Assembly (NCBI GenBank): GCA_009869945.1
Contig: WIXG01000031.1
Location: 62,001 to 126,000, forward strand
Reading direction: 5' to 3'
Source of the DNA: Mesaphorura yosii
Lineage: Eukaryota > Arthropoda > Collembola > Poduromorpha > Tullbergiidae
DNA: 64,000 nucleotides
The notes beneath the pieces were generated by a model that saw nothing but the letters and a program-made list of their open reading frames with translations, ran no database searches and had not been told where the DNA came from. The position numbers were made by a program, and so were the translations under genes. Shown piece after piece: positions 43,401-55,074 of this stretch. Each line of letters starts with the position of its first letter. Position 1 is the stretch's first letter.

Positions 43401-46400
43401 TCGTGTTGTAAAAGAATTCGTTTTCTTGCTCGACGCAGTGCAGCGCAGATATTTAAGCAGACTCAGCACCGACTTTCGCTCAGGCTCATGTTATTTTCTA
43501 TCCGTTTATTTTCTCAGTTCCGTTGCAAAGATGAAATGTAAATTGTGCCTCTGTACAACCAGTTAACAACGCTAACACATGACGGAATAGAGAAAAGATG
43601 CGAGGCGGTGAGAAGAGAGGCACTTAAAATGAAGAACTTGTTTTTTGTATTGTTATTATCATTGCCCTCGCCTGTATCTGAGTTTCGCATACGCCAGATC
43701 CATTTTCACTTTACTCTCGTACGTTTGCTTCGTTCCAAACGAGCTTTTCCTGTGTTGGTGCCTCTGCGTTGGAATTTTTCACATCACATGAGATGAGATA
43801 ACGAATGAGAAAATTAAATGATGAAGGAACCTAGAAAATTGGCCGAGTGGAACTAGACGAGCCAAAGCACACGAACGCGAACTTGTTTGTTGAGTTGAAT
43901 TATTCACATTAACATGCAGTAGTTTGTATATTGCCGGTGCTGGCTAATATATTATTCACTTTAGCATGATTATTACTGCTGCTACTAATGGATTTCCTCG
44001 TGCTTCGTTCCAACCACTCTGTCTCTGCTTTGTGTGGGCGCATTCTACCGTACATCTTTGATCTATTAATATTCATGGCGTTCAGTCCCCGGGTTTACAT
44101 CAGGCGTTGGAACGTTGGAACTTGAGATGAAAGTGCGAGACGTTTCTCACGTACGCGTTTCCTCTGGCGGCTTACTTCGTTTTTGTATTCGTTGGGCACA
44201 ACATCATTTTATAATTGAGCCGTAATTATACAGAACAGTACGAACTAGCGCGGACTGCCATTTGCCAGAGCTACTTTTATGGAAGCCTTCCACAGAAAAT
44301 GAAAATAGAGATTTTTTAAGCACAGTTCACTAATAATGCCCATTTTCTGTTTATAGAGTGGGAGTTCATTGATGAGCAGACTTCAACCTCGGACACAGTA
44401 GCACCTTCCAACCGCATTGACCCCGCACTTTGGCATGACTCCTCTGGTGCTTGGTGGTTGTTCGGTGGTCACAGCGTTGCCGATGGGAATCTCGCTGATC
44501 TCTGGACCTACAAGCCAGCCAGCGAGACAAGCAAGCTCGCATACGCCTGGCACCCAATATTTCAACCAAGCCCCGCAATTTCTTCTTCGTTTCCTGAACC
44601 TTCAATCAATCCGATATTGTGTGGAACCAGCGACATGAACACAATCGCCGTATACAGCCGCCCGGACACAGACGCAGAAGGGAACAATTCACTCTTGGAC
44701 GATAATTTAGTTTGGATTTATAAAATTCCCCTCAGAAAATCAAAAGTAGTGAATCATGGCGATGCTGAGGCGGAAGCAGTTGGCGGAGATGAAGGAATTT
44801 GGATGTCGTATGTGTGCTGCGATGTTTGCGACCCGACACCAGCGGACACAGCTGGCTCAGTAAATGAAAAAACCAATAAAACTGCAACAAATCTTGAGTT
44901 TTGCCCACATTTCGCCAAATCGACGCTGCTCTCCAAGGACGGTGAACCAAACTCTCGACGTGAGTCGGGCAGAAGCCCGAGCAAAGTGGAACAGGAACTT
45001 GGAGCGGCTGAGAGGAAAGTCAATACAGAAAGTGGGATTAACGTGGAGCCAATTCTCTGGTGTGCACAAGACTCACTCATGGCGCTTCAATTAACTTTTA
45101 CTAAATCTCAAAACTCAGTTAGTCACGAAGGAGGAGAGAGAAACTCGCGCTCGCCGCCTGCAGGCTCTCCAAATAAAGGAGCCGAGAAAGTATCAAAAGA
45201 ATCCGGAGAAAGTTACTCGAGAGGAGAAATTGAGTCTGCAACTTTTCCTTCGACGAAAATTCATTTATCAGACCATAACACGATATCACCTCACTCAACA
45301 GCTTCCAATGGCAAGGAGCAAGCACAACTAGTAAATGAATTTCCAACCACCACTCCCAGCAACCCAACTACAAGAAGGACCATTACCGAATCCCAACGGG
45401 CATTTCAACAATCTAAAATTGGCTCGACTCAAAGTACAACCAAAATCTCATCAAAAGATAAAAACAACTTACAGACCGCGAAGAGCAAGAAAAATCTGCG
45501 GGAAACTATTCCAAAGTATTTAAATTGGTGGAAATTTAATTTGGGTACAACTGAATGGGAAAAACTACCACAAGTAATTACGGGAGCAGGAACTGGGATT
45601 AAGGAGTCTGATTTAATTTACAAACTGTTCGACCCGACTGCATGTCGAACTACGTCAGACTCGATTTTCGTGTACATCTTCTGTACTCCTGAGGTGAGTG
45701 CCACATCAGGTCAGCCGTCCGCATCTGCAGCAAGGGATGTGTACCTCTTTAACCCAATCACGGCAAACATTGCCAAAATACCGACGCAGATTCAAGTCAA
45801 TGTCCTCTTTGCTGAGGACAGTCGAATGTGGACACGAAGTTTCTCAACACTTCACGTGTTGCATGTGCACGCATTGAATCAAACCGTCATCATGATCGCG
45901 TATGGCAAATTAATTGATTTCTGGATTCATGATCACAGCACAAATTCCATCCGCGCTGTGGAGAACGTGTGGAGAGGTTCCACACTCGACAGATTTCAAC
46001 ATCACGACACATTCTACAAGCTGCGAATTAGTGTGCTGAACTGCACGACAAAGCACGACGTGTTTCTCCCGAATCCGCGCCACATGACGGATGAGGAACA
46101 GCATCATGAACTAATTTTTAATGACACAAGTTCATCCTCAGCTTCTGCCCTGACCAGACCTTCTGGCTGGTTTCACATAAAACTTGAGACAGACGAGAAC
46201 ATATTTTTGCCGTCGAGGGATACATCATTCATGATTAATGTCGACGGTGAGGATAATGGCACGGAACAAGAGCAAGAACAAAATTCGGCTATTGAGAATC
46301 CGATTACAAGGACGACGGAAGCCAACACAACAACCGTAATCTCACCTTTACCGCGTAGTAGCACAAGTTTTTCAAAAGTTGAAGTCGAAGCTTCTTCTCC

Positions 46401-47586
46401 GCCGGCTGTTGCCATTTCTGCTTCTGCCGAGCAATTCCCTAATGAAAAAGAGAAAATTCAATTTAATTCACATTCCAAACTGTACGTGGAAGAAGAACCT
46501 CGAGCGTTGCCATTACTTGTAAATAGCAACAACAGCAGCACTTCACTTCAAAATCATGACGATGCAGTAATTGGAAAGTTTAACCTTAACAGCAGCCTAC
46601 CTTCTTCATCATCATCGCCGGCGTTGTCGTCGTCCTCATTCAATTTGAGCTCAGCCCATAATGGGCCAGAAAGTTCTTCCGAAGGCACTACATATATAAA
46701 ATTTAACAACGCCGTTCTCTCTTCATTATCTCAACTGCGGCAGCAAGAACAGAGTCGACCTCAAAATGTCTCCCCAGAAAGCTTGGATGGAAAAGAAGCA
46801 ACATCAAAATTTAACGACCGGACAGACGAGGACATGCCACAAACTACGACTTCGCAGCAGGCCATGAATCAAGCTGATGCCGAACAAACAACAATAACCA
46901 GATTAATTGTATCTCCAGAGTCGAGCCAGCTTGAGCACGAGCCACTTAATTATTCAAGCATGGTCAACGTAACCAAAAATTCCGAGAGTCTTCAACCAGA
47001 ACCCGAACCAGAAGTGGAGATTTCCGTGCGCCAGAGCGTGGACCAAGATGACAGTCCGAGTCCATTCAGCCCGAGTTTGGAACTCAATCTCGCCAATACT
47101 GTCGTTGAGTTGAGTAGTGCGAGAAGAAACGGGGATCTGCTGGTAGATAGTGCGGTCATAGATAATAATTACAGTAAGAGTGAGTCTGTGGTGGAGGACA
47201 ATGAAAGTGCGGGCGCAGATGGTTTCGGTGCTCCACCAACAGCCGAGAATGATCAGTACAGCGGAAGCAGCAACAACAATGGCGACGTGAAAACCCGTTC
47301 GTTATGGAAATTAGAGTCTTTGAGTGTTCCCGAGGATCACAAAGCACCGTGGAGTTACCCTTCCATTTTGTTCTACGCTATATCGCTTACTACGCTGGCA
47401 GCGACCGGTGTCCTGTTCTTTCTCAGAAAATGTGTCAAATATTCAGGGACCGAGAAAAGTGATGAACAAGTTTTGTGCAGTGATTCACGGAGCGCGAGGA
47501 CAAGTTCAAGAGCAGCGGGATCCGAGCAGGACGCAAATGTTAGACGCTTACCTGAAGAATTCTACTTGAATACACCAATTGTGTAG
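40487..47586 (+). CDS. Large kelch-like type I membrane protein, 1146 aa, 2 coding exons
   Basis: Exon 1 (40487-40697) encodes a basic leader with a signal-peptide core (FTAMLCIHVLLLVFGNVDSF). It joins in phase 1 to exon 2 (44357-47586). Together they make 3441 nt. Exon 2 opens with a galactose-oxidase/kelch blade (ALWHDSSGAWWLFGGHSVAD, then GNLADLWTYKPAS). Further blade-like elements follow (WISYVCC-like WMSYVCCDVCD, LNWWKFNLGTTEWEKLP, VYLFNPITANIAKIP). A long Ser/Thr/Asn/Glu-rich, probably heavily glycosylated stalk (about residues 650-1050) leads to one transmembrane helix (about 1071-1093) and a 53-residue cytoplasmic tail. I recognise no named orthologue. Cell-surface adhesion or receptor function is inference from topology. 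AATAAA is at 47716. The kelch repeats are separated by long low-complexity inserts, which is unusual. Confidence 0.75.
40698..44356 (+). other. 3.66-kb first intron of the kelch-like gene
   Basis: Starts GTATGT and ends TTTATAG. Joining across it keeps the frame and links a signal peptide to the kelch ectodomain. No other gene is evident inside. It is far longer than nearly all other introns in the window, so it may contain regulatory elements. Confidence 0.55.
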
Positions 47587-49339
47587 AGCGCAGAGCAACA
47601 TTGCGAAACGGAAGGCTTAACGTCTAGTTGCCAAAATTTGTAATTTGTGAATGAAAGTTAATAATGGCAGAAAATTGTATTTAAGGTTGTAGCATTCATG
47701 TACTATTTGTTGAAAAATAAAACCCAACAATTACTAATCCATCTCACAGTCAAGCATTAACTTCTGTTGTGTTGGTGTACTAAATGTATTTTCTTGAAAG
47801 AATTAATGGCATCTTCCCCTAGGCATTTGTGATGTTTGTGCTTGAATCTCCGACTGTCCGATTGATGAATGGAGCTTTCTCCTGTGGTCAGCAGACAAAA
47901 GGAAGAACCCAAGTCCACATATTTGTGGCTGCTTTTGAATTCCTTTCCTTTGTTAAACTTTCTTTCAGCCGGATTCTAGAAAGGAGGTTTACATTAATCC
48001 AATATAATCGCATGTCTTAACCGCAACGACATGATTTGTTTCTTTTCCAATTAAACGACTACATACAATAACAAAGCAGAATTCTAGCCAGAGAACATGC
48101 TCCTTATTATCGTCTTTAGTTTCCTGATAGGAAAGAATGTTTACTCGTTCTTATTCTCTTCCCTGAAATTGATGGCCCCGCAAATTCGAGTTAAACACAT
48201 AAGAATTCTGCATGCGAATGCGATGCCTACTCATTTCAAGAGCAACTGCAGGTTCACGACGCAAGTAAAATGGAAGAAAATTCATATTCTGACCGCACAT
48301 TGCAATACTCTTGACTTGGCATGTCTCTCTCGGTGCGAGCGGATCGCAGAGCGGATCTGAACTGATGGCGCTGGAATAAATTGACAATGACAATCACGAC
48401 TTACGACGACACAAAATACGAGTCACACGTAGTGAATGTCTTGTAGCATTTGCATGCATGCATGTATGGCGCGACGTGGATTCTTTGATCTGCATCCAGG
48501 ATGGTGTCGGCGCCAGAAACAAGTGTTCAAATGTCGCAAGCCGTCTTTCTGCCTCAGCAGCGAGCTTTGGCTCGACTTCGTGCCATGAATTAAGGAATCG
48601 AATGGAAGCTGAAGTAAAGAAATGATACTCGCCTTTTCTCATTTATTTCCAGAAACACTCACTTGCAGATGCACAAGTTTACACAAAAGGTGAGACTCGA
48701 CTGTGAGTCGTGATCATGATATATGATTAGTCAAATGCATGAGCACTTAAGGCAGGAGCAGAATGGAATACGGAAGCAAAGATAAAAGAGACTCCGCTCC
48801 ATGCTGCTTTTACTTTCTCTTGTTCTTCCTGTTTTCAGTGAGTTGGGTCTGTCTATTGGGAGTGCCATTATATTCGACCCAGATCCAGGATTCAGACAAC
48901 AACAGTTCACTTGTTCGTTCCATTGTCATTAATCCTCCTCGACGGGAGTGAGCGTGAATAAGTACTAACTACTACTCCCTCACAAAGCAGTTTACAGCTT
49001 ACAGACTACATCACGACTCGTGAACTCTATAATTTTTAGGCCCTGCCTGGTAGCTGGCGCCATCAGCAAAGGAATTTTGGACCGGATTCTATTCAGGGCT
49101 CTGAGTGACGTTTTTGTAGATTTGAATTATAAAGAAAGTTTCTGGCAGTTGGAATTAATTTATTTACGATCCCGGTTTGGCTCACACACAATGCTCGACT
49201 TCTGCCTCAATGGCTTTGGTACAGGAAACTGGGTCAATGAATCTGGTCATGTGGGTACACATCACGCTTCACAAACTTAAAACATCAAAGACATTACACG
49301 TGCATGGCTAAGCTAAAACTAATTACGTTCGCCACAAAG
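47587..49339. other. 3' UTR and gene-poor spacer
   Basis: Holds the kelch-like 3' UTR and low-complexity AT-rich DNA. A 62-codon frame at 48763-48951 contains a hydrophobic run (FYFLLFFLFSVSWVCLLGV) but lacks other support. Confidence 0.3.
47716..47721 (+). terminator. Candidate poly(A) signal of the kelch-like gene
   Basis: AATAAA 130 bp past the stop codon on the coding strand. Confidence 0.45.
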
Positions 49340-50010
49340 TCAAAGCACGTAAGTACATTACTCGTATTCGTACGCCAGAGTTTCGGAGACACTGACGAGA
49401 AGAAGCGGGTCATTTTGCCATTCATGGGACGCTCAACTACCAGGATTTCCAAGTACCTCAGAATAACGCTCGATTGCAATTTTGGCTACGTTCCTGGACA
49501 GAAAGTAGGCAGTATAATCTGTTCACAAAAAGAAAAGGATTGTTCACCCACACCAGGAATTTACAAGCTTCCATGCTCGTGCACAAGCGTCTACGTTGGA
49601 GAAACAGCCCGTTCCATCCCTGAGAGAGTAGCTGAACACATGAGAGGTATCTAGAAGAACAACCAAAAGTCGGCAGTAGCAGTCTACATCTCGGAGAATC
49701 CCGCTCATAATTTTCATAAGGACTCAGCAAGTCTACTATAGAAAGAAGCCAGGAATTTCCACAGGAAATTCAAAGAAAGTCTCTACATTCGGAAAGCACG
49801 CAAGAAAGTTAACCGTGACAACGGAGCTGACATAAGCCCCATTTGATCATCGCTAATGCTTGCACTCATAAAGTCACCGTAGCCTGATTTTAACCAAAGT
49901 TCACACGTCGCTTTTGAAATGTATTCCGAAATTCGCTAATCTGTATTCCGTCTACACTTGAAGAAGGGTGAAGTGGTCACCCGAAAGCTTGTGTGTTAAA
50001 TAAAACAGTG
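49340..50010 (+). mobile_element. 5'-truncated Penelope-like retroelement remnant (GIY-YIG endonuclease end)
   Basis: Reading frame 49304-49654 and its continuation to about 49845 match the C-terminus of endonuclease-bearing Penelope-like elements. The linker region VILPFMGRSTTRISKYL is followed by the GIY-YIG signature: GIYKLPCSCTSVYVGETARS, then PERVAEHMRG. After a TAG, the same frame goes on with ESLYIRKARKKVNRDNG, the typical C-terminal block of this domain. At least two in-frame stops and the missing reverse transcriptase show a dead 5'-truncated copy. Downstream non-coding sequence includes a stem-loop and a TTAAATAAAACA tail. Confidence 0.8.
49958..49990 (+). ncRNA. Hammerhead-ribozyme-like motif at the 3' end of the Penelope-like remnant
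   Basis: The order TTGAAGA (49958-49964), a perfect 6-bp hairpin GGGTGA/TCACCC (49966-49971 with 49977-49982, loop AGTGG) and GAAA (49983-49986) mimics the hammerhead core CUGANGA, stem II, GAAA. Penelope-like elements are known to carry hammerhead ribozymes. The invariant C of CUGANGA is T here, and I could not pair convincing stems I and III, so it is at best a decayed copy. Confidence 0.3.
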
Positions 50011-53000
50011 CTATTATGTTAATGATCGTCCATGCATCCGGTTCAAACAATGGAAAAAGTGCATTAAGCCTGGCCTGCGACTGCGACTTCCAAACCCAAA
50101 TCTGAATCTTATTAGTTGGGGAACTTGCGAATGATAATCTTTTAATGAAGAGAGACAAGACAGAAGCTGGTACTTTGAGTCTAATTCCTGCTGGAGCGAC
50201 AGAACAGCAAAGTCCGCTGTCTGGCGAAAGTAATTGTGGAAGGCGCGTGCTCAGACAACTGAATAATAACTGGAAATAATGATTATAAATTACCCGAGTT
50301 AAGAAATGTACAACAGTGAAGCAGTGAAGTTATCTCCGGGATTCAGTCTGAGCTTCATTGCAGGCTGCGTGGGGCTAGCTGCCTCGCCATATTATCATAA
50401 TAAATGTGTATCATAATGCGGACGGGCAGCAAACCCAAATTATATGAGCCATGATCTTTTGCTGCTGCAGCAAGCAGCACAGCTACGCAATACTTTCGTA
50501 TCGTGCCGCAGTAATGGTGGTCCATTTTTCTAAAACTCGCTTCCAACGAACGGCGAGCAAAGAGCAGTAAGCTGAGCTGAGCTTCGTATTTTATTTCATT
50601 CATTTCCTCCGTAGTGAAAACTCGTGTTATGCTAAATCAGTACAGCGGCGGTTCAGGCTCATTGCAAAGCCCTTGATAAAGTAAAGGATTTAAACTGCTC
50701 CGGCATTGTGTCGCATGAGCGTAATACGGTCATAAATATCACATAAATCTTCTCAGATTGAATCCCTCCACGACTAATGCTCGCATCGTGCTCAAACTAC
50801 AGCTGCACATGGGATGGCCTGGTAGCTGGTCTCAGAGTTTTGTATCTTCAACTTTATCATTGTACCCGGGCACGCTTTCGACGTTCGTTCTCTGTTGACT
50901 CACATCCATGCTCAAACTCATTTCATCAAGTCAATGTGCATAACTTTCAGAATGCGAATTCGGATGTTGTCATTCTGATCCTTGTGCGTTTGCCCTAGTT
51001 TCCGCTTTTACTGCCCTACAGGACAGGGCGCTGACACCAGACGATGAAATCATGATAAACTCAAGCAACGCACTGCACTTCAATCTCAATAGAAACTCAT
51101 TCTCCATTCCACCTGCAAGTTGCTTACTCCAACTGATGGTGTGATAGCGAACGTTGTTATTCGGACGAATTGGAAAAGCATCTCTACGAGATTATGAAAC
51201 ACATCTTTCACGAATAGCACACCTAGCCATCATCAACGAATTTAAAGACCGCACTGGTTTCCAATGATCTCTGACTAGTCCATCATTTCTTGGCTTGTTC
51301 TTGTACTAGAACGAAATAACGAAGTTGTAAGAGGCGTTTAAAGATTTGTGAGAAATACCATCCGGAACTCTCTGGATTAGCTTCCGATTTTGTTGTGGAC
51401 GGCTACTTTATGTCTCCAGTCTCCTAATTTGTGAATTTCGCCTTAGCATTCGCTCTTTCCTTGCTTCATAAAACATTCCCGATATATTTTTTATTGCTGC
51501 CACCAACTTGGTCCACCATTTCGCAACGCGTGTGCTTCATACGTGTGACGGTGATGACAACACTTTTTTCAGCAAGCGGGCCACGATCAAGATTCTTCTC
51601 ACAGCGCCAGTCGCTCGCGCTTTCGTTACAATATTTTATGGATTTGAGTTTATGAGAGTCTCTATTCATAAAAATGGTTCATAAAACTTTCTCTTACTTT
51701 CTTCGTGTACTGTGTGATACCAGACGCTGATCAAATTGTGCTATTCAGGCAAAATTACTTGTTTAACGCTCAGATCGGCAGAAGCCGAAAGCGAAGAAAG
51801 CACGGAATCTGCAGAATGTGAGTAATGGTAACGGCAATATAATATTTATTAAGGCAATTTGTATTTACAGGAGCTTTCTCCATCTTCCTCGCCATTCGGC
51901 ATCCAATCAGGGTTCCATTCTCACATGCTTCATGACCCAAAATCCGAGTTTGCAATTTTCATGCATTTATTAATGAGACTCAAAGCGTATTTGTGTTTAA
52001 CCTACTCAAATAAAATATGATGAAAAACCCGAAGGAGGTCACACACTATCGAACTCTTTGCATGTACGCAGAGACGTTAAAGCACGAAACTCCATCTCCA
52101 TGCTCCAGACTCCCCATTGCGTCTTCGTCGCATCTGTCTCTCTGTGCCCTGGTCTTGGGCCTCTCCATTTATTTCGTCAGGTAACACAATGAAATATGAT
52201 ATATTTCATCTTCTCAGGTCTTAACAGTAAATCACTTGGAGTGCACGACGGGCACGACGCAAGCAAAGATACACAGATGCAAGCCACAAGCCCCACTACA
52301 CGTAGACTGTACATAGCATCCCGAAGAACAACAAAAGAGAAAGCACTTCTAAAATTCCAAAACTTTGGTTAACAGCACAACATCAGTCCCAAGTCTCAGG
52401 TTGGGACGCGACGCGTTGCTGCCGCTTGTATCTTGTGCCGTGTGCTCATATTTCTTCCTGTAGTTGTCATAAACAGACAGCTTTAGTATTTTATTTTTTT
52501 GTTAATGTTTATTTTCTCGCATACGCAATTGGAATGGAAAATTCCTGTCTGGTCCGCACGATGAAGAAGATGAAGTAGAGCTGGAGTAGGATCTTCTTCA
52601 TTCTTTTTCAATTTCTTTCAGCTTCCTCGTCTTCGTCTTCCGTTTCTTCCTGGAAACCCGCTGGAGACGTCTCTGAGTTCTCCGTTCCCGTTTTTCAGGC
52701 AAAATGGACGAGAACAAGCTAATGGAATGCAGTAGAGGGACGTAAATGAATTCATTTCCAACTTCCGTTCACGAGTCAGTTGCAGTGGAGCTGCGAGACG
52801 CTCACGAAACCAGTTCTCTCATGAGACCTGAAAGTTGAAACCCGAAGCATTAAATTGTGTTTCGGGTTGCATAGCAGTGTGCAGGCCCGGATATGAGAAT
52901 CCCTAGTAATTATTTTCGTACAAACACAACAACATGTAAATATTTAACGGTGATGAAGTTTTGAATGGGAAATGAGGACAGGAAATACAATTTCCATTCT

Positions 53001-53518
53001 AATTAGGGATTAGTTCAGCTTCGGTACGCATGAGCTAGGCTCAAAATCAAGTCTTTTGCTTTCTCCGCTCGCCCGCAGCACATAGTGAACATTTTCGGTG
53101 CTCCGGGACGTTGAACGCTAAGCCACAACAGCAAAAACCTCTCGCCCTGTCATACAGCCATAACTATTTAAGAATTAGCCATACTTTCAACTAAAGCGGA
53201 ACAAAAATCTCCAAAGTTATGAAGCGTAACAGTGATTAGTGAATACGAAAGGCAAACAAGGACAAAAGATAAATAAACTGAAATGTAACGTAACGTTTGA
53301 GAATGCCAGCGCCGTCGACTATGCACGTGGAGTCAACATTGATATGATGCAAATACTGAAATGAAGAATGTAAACTGATAAGCACTCAGCTGTTGAGTCA
53401 CATCCTGGTCATATCCAATGAGGCCGGTCAAAAATAAAACATTCCTTTTCGTGCGTAGTTGAAGTCCTGTTCAGGGCGTTTGTTCATTTCAAATGCCAGT
53501 TGGACTTCAGTCGAGACA
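50011..53518. other. Gene-poor 3.5 kb
   Basis: No supported gene. Short frames in all directions have no domain or splice coherence. The last 100-150 bp should contain the 5' UTR and promoter of the small secreted protein starting at 53519. Confidence 0.3.
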
Positions 53519-53937
53519 ATGAACGAAGTCATCCCATTCGCTATCTTCTCCATTCTGCTGGTTTTTCTGGTAAGTTCAATGAGAACTATCTTTAATTAGC
53601 TTCCACATGTGAATGTTCAAGTGTATAATGCCTCGTGGATTTAATTCTGCAGGTTCTCAACGCAGTTTGTCAAACGTATTGCTTCGCAGTGGAACCAATC
53701 GACTTTGATCAGTTACGCCAATTGCAACTCCAAACACAAAGAAATTGTGAAATAGCCCTGGAATTAAAAGTGGAAGGCTGCAATGAGATTGCATTCGCAG
53801 ATATAAATCCTTTGGACGTCCTGATCAACAATCAGCAACAGCCTGGTGACCTAGACCATGACCTACAACTAAACGATAAAGCCAATGCAGACGTTGGTGT
53901 TGAATCAGAGTCCGAATTCGTGACCACTCGGCTGTAG
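53519..53937 (+). CDS. Small predicted secreted protein, 111 aa, 2 exons
   Basis: Exon 1 (53519-53569) encodes the start of a signal peptide (MNEVIPFAIFSILLVFL) and ends in GTAAGT. Exon 2 (53653-53937) continues VLNAVCQTYCFAVEPIDFDQ. Both are phase 0. The mature part is acidic and Gln/Asp/Asn-rich, with two further cysteines (about 50 and 65). No family recognised. Neuropeptide-like processing is not supported, because no dibasic pairs flank a candidate peptide. The signal peptide split by a canonical intron is the main evidence for a real gene. Confidence 0.55.
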
Positions 53938-54387
53938 TTTTGCTATCTGCAGAGTTTCGCAACAAAAACTCACTTTGCAATTCAAACTAGTAGAAATGAT
54001 TGTTGCGTGGCACATGTAAATTCGCCGTCGGGTAGAGTTCTGAGTTGAGAAGCGTAATCCATCAAGTGCCAAGACACCAAGACATGGGAGAAGAGACTCG
54101 AGAAAACGTGTTTAACGAAACACAATCGCGGCTTTTGCGGTTCGTGGTTGGGAGATAATTTTATGGTCAAGAATTCTTTCTCGTTTACGACTTAGTGATA
54201 ATAATGAAAGGGCTGCCCGGCCAGAGGTGCATTATGTTCATGAATCATTCATTCTAAACACTGCTGCACTTGAGCGCGTATTCATAAAGGCAATAAGCAC
54301 AAGTATTTATTATTTAGCGTGCATTGGCGATAACGCGTTGATACAATTGATGGATTTAACTGACTAGGCCAATTCACGAGTAATAAA

Positions 54388-55074
54388 ATGCAAACCGATA
54401 TCTTTGTTGTTACGAGAGGCAAGCGAGTTAAAACGGTGCCAGAAATTAATCCCGGCTATCTCCATCAACCTCAGGATATTGGCCCGCTTCCCAGAAGACT
54501 GTGCTCCACCCAGTCGGACTACAGCGGCGCATTTTATTCCAATTAGTAAGTCTGGCTTAAAACGCGGCTCCTTTTGTCATCGATTGCTGAATGGGAATTT
54601 GACGCGCTTAGTTTCAGGACAGATCATGCCATCGAACTAATTGATGTCGGGTTCTACGGGCCTTGTCATGAAGAGCAAGCTGAGTACTTCGTGCATTTAG
54701 AACTGTTTGAGCCAGCCAGCAAACGCCAGCTGTACCCTCTTTGTAATTCGCCCAGAATTGGTAAACGAAAATGCACAGTGGTCGCTAATCGAGAGGAACT
54801 ATTTTATGTTGGATTTGACAAGCCTGTTCGACTAGAACCGCATGCCTGGTACCTGATCCAGTTCATGTTGGATGTAAGTTGAGCACAAACGTAAACTTCA
54901 CAGTCGAATAAGGTAACTAATTCGTCCTATTATTGGCAGGGTCCCTGCACTTTCCGATCCGAGTATACAAAACTATCTTCACAAGTTTCAGCACACGAGG
55001 AAACTGTCAAGTTTGAATTTAACGCTGGTTCGATGCAAATGCCTTGCTTACGGTTTCGAATTCCGAAATACTGA
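54388..55074 (+). CDS. PHR-domain-like protein without a visible BTB domain, 184 aa, 3 exons
   Basis: Exons 54388-54545, 54612-54873 and 54940-55074 (555 nt, phases match). After about 40 N-terminal residues, the chain reads FRTDHAIELIDVGFYGPCHE, FVHLELFEP, REELFYVGFDKPVRLEP, WYLIQFMLDGPCTFRSEY and VKFEFNAGS. This order of beta strands is seen in PHR domains of BTBD1/2/3/6 and highwire/MYCBP2 proteins. Normal members carry BTB/BACK or RING domains as well; I find none upstream. It could be a truncated duplicate, a stand-alone PHR protein, or the end of a longer gene whose 5' exons I missed. The exon 2 acceptor (CTTAG at 54611) was chosen because the next AG gives a stop. Confidence 0.55.

Noticed and set aside
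44366-44605. Minus-strand frames antisense to the kelch-like gene
   Set aside because: Shadows of the long plus-strand exon; no independent evidence.
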